Assembly (NCBI GenBank): GCA_023415525.1
Contig: JAEZKI010000547.1
Span: 1 to 9,239 of the forward strand
Direction of reading: 5' to 3'
Source: Bacillota bacterium
GTDB lineage: Bacteria > Bacillota > Clostridia > Lachnospirales > Cellulosilyticaceae
DNA: 9,239 nucleotides
The translations under genes and the position numbers were made by a program. This document shows, one piece after another, positions 6,838 to 9,239 of this stretch (its first letter is position 1; every line of letters begins with the position of its first letter). The notes beneath the pieces were generated by a model. That model saw nothing but the letters and a program-made list of their open reading frames with translations. It was not told the DNA's origin and searched no databases.

Positions 6838-7713
6838 CAAAGTAAAAAAGCTGGTATATGGCCATATTTGCTAATAGCGCCAGCATTGATTATTGTCATT
6901 GCAGTTATATTTATCCCCGTAATCAATGCAGTACTTATGAGCTTTCAAAGTTATGATTTAAGGCGTCCAAATGATATTAGGTTTATAGGCTTTGCTAACT
7001 ATATAAAGGTTTTTAATGATCTACTATTTTGGAAAGCCCTAGGAAAAACCTTTATATGGGTTGGCTTTGGTGTAGGCTTTCAGTTTTTATTTGGATTTAT
7101 ATTGGCATTAATACTCAATAAAAATTTTAGAGGCCGAGGAATGGTACGTGCCGTAAGTTTAATTCCTTGGGTAACACCAGGAGTACTTATTGGTTTAATG
7201 TGGAGATGGATTTTCGATGGCAACTATGGAGTATTTAATGACCTTTTAATGAAGCTTGGGCTTATTAGTAAAAATATACCTTTTTTATCTAATACAGCAA
7301 CAGCCTTTCCAGCAGTTATTACTACAATCATATGGCAAGGAATCCCCTTCTTTGCCATTATGATTTTAGCTGGACTTCAAGGCATACCAGCAGATATGTA
7401 TGAGGCAGCAGATATTGATGGTGCCAATAAAGCACAAAAGTTATTTAAGATTACCATTCCATCACTAAAAAACACTTTATTTATCACAATTTTATTACGT
7501 ATTATTTGGGTGGCAAACTCAGTAGATGTTATCTTTAATATGACAGAAGGGGGTCCATCTTATTCAACACAAACTCTTAGTGTATATATATTTAATAAGG
7601 GAATGGTTATGGACCTAGGTTATGCATCAGCTATGTCACTTATCCTAACCATTTTATTATCAGCAGTAGCTATACCATATCTGGTTAATAAGTTTAGAAC
7701 GGAGGAGGAATAA
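6835..7713 (+). CDS. Carbohydrate ABC transporter permease (MalF/UgpA-type)
   Basis: This 292-residue inner-membrane protein is one half of the transmembrane channel. It starts at TTG 6835, placed eight bases after AGGAGG (6821-6826); no ATG nearby fits as well, since the first helix begins within ten residues. Six membrane segments lie near 11-31, 72-93, 105-127, 155-178, 213-232 and 262-285. The cytoplasmic EAA loop that docks the ATPase is clear at 190-209 (EAADIDGA through IP). TEGGP at 237-241 is typical of the CUT1 family. It lies 36 bp after the binding protein and one base before the second permease. The gap after the binding protein contains only a weak CTGT/ACAG match and no terminator. 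Confidence 0.93.
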   Translation: MQSKKAGIWPYLLIAPALIIVIAVIFIPVINAVLMSFQSYDLRRPNDIRFIGFANYIKVFNDLLFWKALGKTFIWVGFGVGFQFLFGFILALILNKNFRGRGMVRAVSLIPWVTPGVLIGLMWRWIFDGNYGVFNDLLMKLGLISKNIPFLSNTATAFPAVITTIIWQGIPFFAIMILAGLQGIPADMYEAADIDGANKAQKLFKITIPSLKNTLFITILLRIIWVANSVDVIFNMTEGGPSYSTQTLSVYIFNKGMVMDLGYASAMSLILTILLSAVAIPYLVNKFRTEEE

Positions 7714-7714
7714 G

Positions 7715-8551
7715 ATGAGAAAAAAGCATCAATCTACAGGACGAGTCTTAGGGTTTTATTTACTACTCATGTCATTACTTATCTTTTTACTTTTTCCGTT
7801 CTATTGGACTTTTATCACTTCTATTAAGCCAGATTCCGAGCTCTATGGCAGCATAGTCACTTACTGGCCTAATAGCCCAACTTTTGAAGCCTATATTAAA
7901 TTATTCATAGACTTTAATTTCCTACATGCTATGAAAAACAGTCTTATTGTCACCGTTTCTACAACAATACTTACCATTACTGTTTCAGTATTGGCAGCCT
8001 ATGCATTTTCGCGTTATCGTTTTAAAGGAAGAAAATTCTTTATGGTTATGTTTTTAACCAATAATATGTTTCCAACAGTATTATTATTAATTCCTCTTTA
8101 CGCCATAATGAGGAAGTTAAATATTTTGTATACCCCAGGTTCATTAGTGCTTTCATATGCTACTTTTACGATTCCATTTTCTGTATGGTTATTGAACGGC
8201 TATATGAATGACTTGCCAGGAACATTAGAGGAAGCGGCTTTAGTAGATGGTGCTAATCGTTTTACAGCATTTATGAAAATCATTCTACCAATGCTTACTC
8301 CCTGTATTATAGCAACAGGAGTATATATATTCATGAATGCATGGAATGAGTACACATTTGCCGTTATGTTTACAAATGAAGCAAGTAGAACCATTCCAGT
8401 TGCACTTAAAAGTTTAATTGGTCAATTAGGTGTTCAATGGGGCCTCTTAACGGCAGGTGGTATCATTACCATTATTCCGGTATGTGTTATGTTCTTCTTT
8501 GCACAAAAAAGGCTTGTTGAAGGACTTACAGCTGGAGCAGTAAAAGGTTGA
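7715..8551 (+). CDS. Carbohydrate ABC transporter permease (MalG/UgpE-type)
   Basis: This 278-residue membrane protein is the second half of the channel, pairing with the MalF-type permease. ATG 7715 comes one base after the upstream stop codon, and GGAGGAGG (7701-7708) lies within the end of the upstream gene, so translation is probably coupled. Membrane segments lie near 12-35, 75-98, 107-131, 142-161, 195-213 and 245-263. The EAA loop runs through 172-192 (EEAALVDGA to LP). NAWNEYTFA at 208-216 and the C-terminal QKRLVEGLTAGAVKG are family signatures. No ATPase gene follows; the next gene is a transketolase 25 bp on. The ATPase may lie beyond the window or be an MsmX-like protein shared by several transporters, as is common in Firmicutes. 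Confidence 0.94.
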   Translation: MRKKHQSTGRVLGFYLLLMSLLIFLLFPFYWTFITSIKPDSELYGSIVTYWPNSPTFEAYIKLFIDFNFLHAMKNSLIVTVSTTILTITVSVLAAYAFSRYRFKGRKFFMVMFLTNNMFPTVLLLIPLYAIMRKLNILYTPGSLVLSYATFTIPFSVWLLNGYMNDLPGTLEEAALVDGANRFTAFMKIILPMLTPCIIATGVYIFMNAWNEYTFAVMFTNEASRTIPVALKSLIGQLGVQWGLLTAGGIITIIPVCVMFFFAQKRLVEGLTAGAVKG

Positions 8552-8576
8552 TACTAAAAACAAAGGAGAATAGAAA

Positions 8577-9239
8577 ATGAATCTTACACAAAAAGCACAA
8601 GAAATTAGAATGGATATTATAAAAATGCTTTATACATCACAATCAGGACATCCAGGAGGATCACTTTCATGTGTTGAGATGCTCATGGCACTTTATTATA
8701 GAGTAGCAAATGTAGATCCTAAAAATCCAAAAGCTGAAGATAGAGATCGTATCGTACTAAGTAAAGGGCATGCTTGTCCAGCATTGTATGCGGTACTTGC
8801 AGACAAAGGGTATTTCCCAAAAGAAGATCTTTGGAGTTTAAGACAAATTAATAGTCATCTTCAAGGGCATCCAGATATGACTAAAACACCAGGTGTTGAT
8901 GCAAATACAGGTTCTTTAGGACAAGGTATTTCTATAGCTGTGGGGATGGCCATGGCTGCAAAGCATAAGGGTGCTAACTATAAAGTTTATACTTTAATTG
9001 GAGATGGAGAAGTCCAAGAAGGATTAGTATGGGAAGCTGCTATGGCAGCAGCCCACTATAAGCTTGATAATCTTGTAGTGATGCTAGATTACAATGGTCT
9101 TCAGATAGATGGCTCAAACGATGAAGTAATGAGTATTGGAAATATTACGAAAAAATTTGAAGCCTTTGGGTTTGAATGCTTTAAAGCAGATGGTCATGAT
9201 ATAGATAGCATAGAAGTAGTATTAAATGCACCAGTTAGT
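8577..9239 (+). CDS. Transketolase, N-terminal (TPP-binding) part, cut by window edge
   Basis: The frame runs 221 codons to the right edge without a stop. ATG 8577 is eight bases after AAAGGAG (8562-8568). Transketolase moves two-carbon ketol units between sugar phosphates using thiamine diphosphate. Visible motifs are SGHPGGSLS at 23-31, SKGHA at 62-66, GHPDMTKTPGVDANTGSLGQG-type substrate and TPP contacts at 97-117, and the TPP/Mg signature from GDGEVQEG (142-149) to N173 in DYN. The short N-terminus and motif spacing resemble the split type found in Clostridia and archaea, where two genes encode the N- and C-terminal halves; this needs the sequence past the edge. Its place 25 bp after the permeases suggests that the imported sugar is handled through pentose-phosphate-type steps. 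A variant enzyme for an unusual substrate is also possible. Confidence 0.93.
   Translation, partial: MNLTQKAQEIRMDIIKMLYTSQSGHPGGSLSCVEMLMALYYRVANVDPKNPKAEDRDRIVLSKGHACPALYAVLADKGYFPKEDLWSLRQINSHLQGHPDMTKTPGVDANTGSLGQGISIAVGMAMAAKHKGANYKVYTLIGDGEVQEGLVWEAAMAAAHYKLDNLVVMLDYNGLQIDGSNDEVMSIGNITKKFEAFGFECFKADGHDIDSIEVVLNAPVS

Noticed and set aside
5682..6926. Minus-strand open frames opposite the binding protein and first permease
   Set aside because: They are antisense shadows of strongly supported genes with no family resemblance or initiation signal.
1..9239. CRISPR array, insertion sequence, tRNA or rRNA
   Set aside because: No regularly spaced repeats, transposase-like protein, terminal inverted repeats or conserved RNA gene sequence was recognised.

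Overview
The window comes from a low-GC Gram-positive bacterium, most likely an anaerobic member of the Clostridia (Lachnospiraceae or a relative). This is inferred from AT-rich codon use, strong AGGAGG-type ribosome binding sites on almost every gene, a lipoprotein sugar-binding protein, and a transketolase that appears to be of the split type. All recognised genes read on the + strand. They form two unrelated transcription units.

Region 1 (1-4414) holds two tandem genes of the DUF4132 (MolR/YehI-like) family. The first is cut by the left edge: its frame is open from base 2, and the residues before the first GTG still align with the neighbouring paralogue, so only its C-terminal 316 codons are visible. 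The second is complete (1122 aa), with a long helical, HEAT-like N-terminal part and a C-terminal DUF4132 domain. The genes are 32 bp apart and look co-transcribed. A strong 16-bp hairpin followed by a T-rich tract ends the unit. The molecular function of the family is unknown.

Region 2 (4354-4771) is a roughly 400-bp AT-rich intergenic stretch. It holds the terminator, an imperfect 13-bp inverted repeat, two GACGTC palindromes, a plausible sigma-A promoter, a candidate GntR operator (GGTAGCACC) and an unusual seven-G Shine-Dalgarno.

Region 3 (4772-9239) is a carbohydrate-uptake operon: a FadR/FCD-type GntR regulator, a family 1 sugar-binding lipoprotein, two CUT1-type ABC permeases, and the N-terminal subunit of a transketolase that runs off the right edge. 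Gaps are 1-36 bp with no internal terminator. The regulator probably controls its own operon in response to a sugar-derived ligand. The binding protein and permeases import the sugar or oligosaccharide, and the transketolase points to entry into pentose-phosphate-type metabolism. No ATPase gene is visible; it may lie beyond the right edge or be a shared MsmX-type ATPase. The substrate cannot be told from this sequence.
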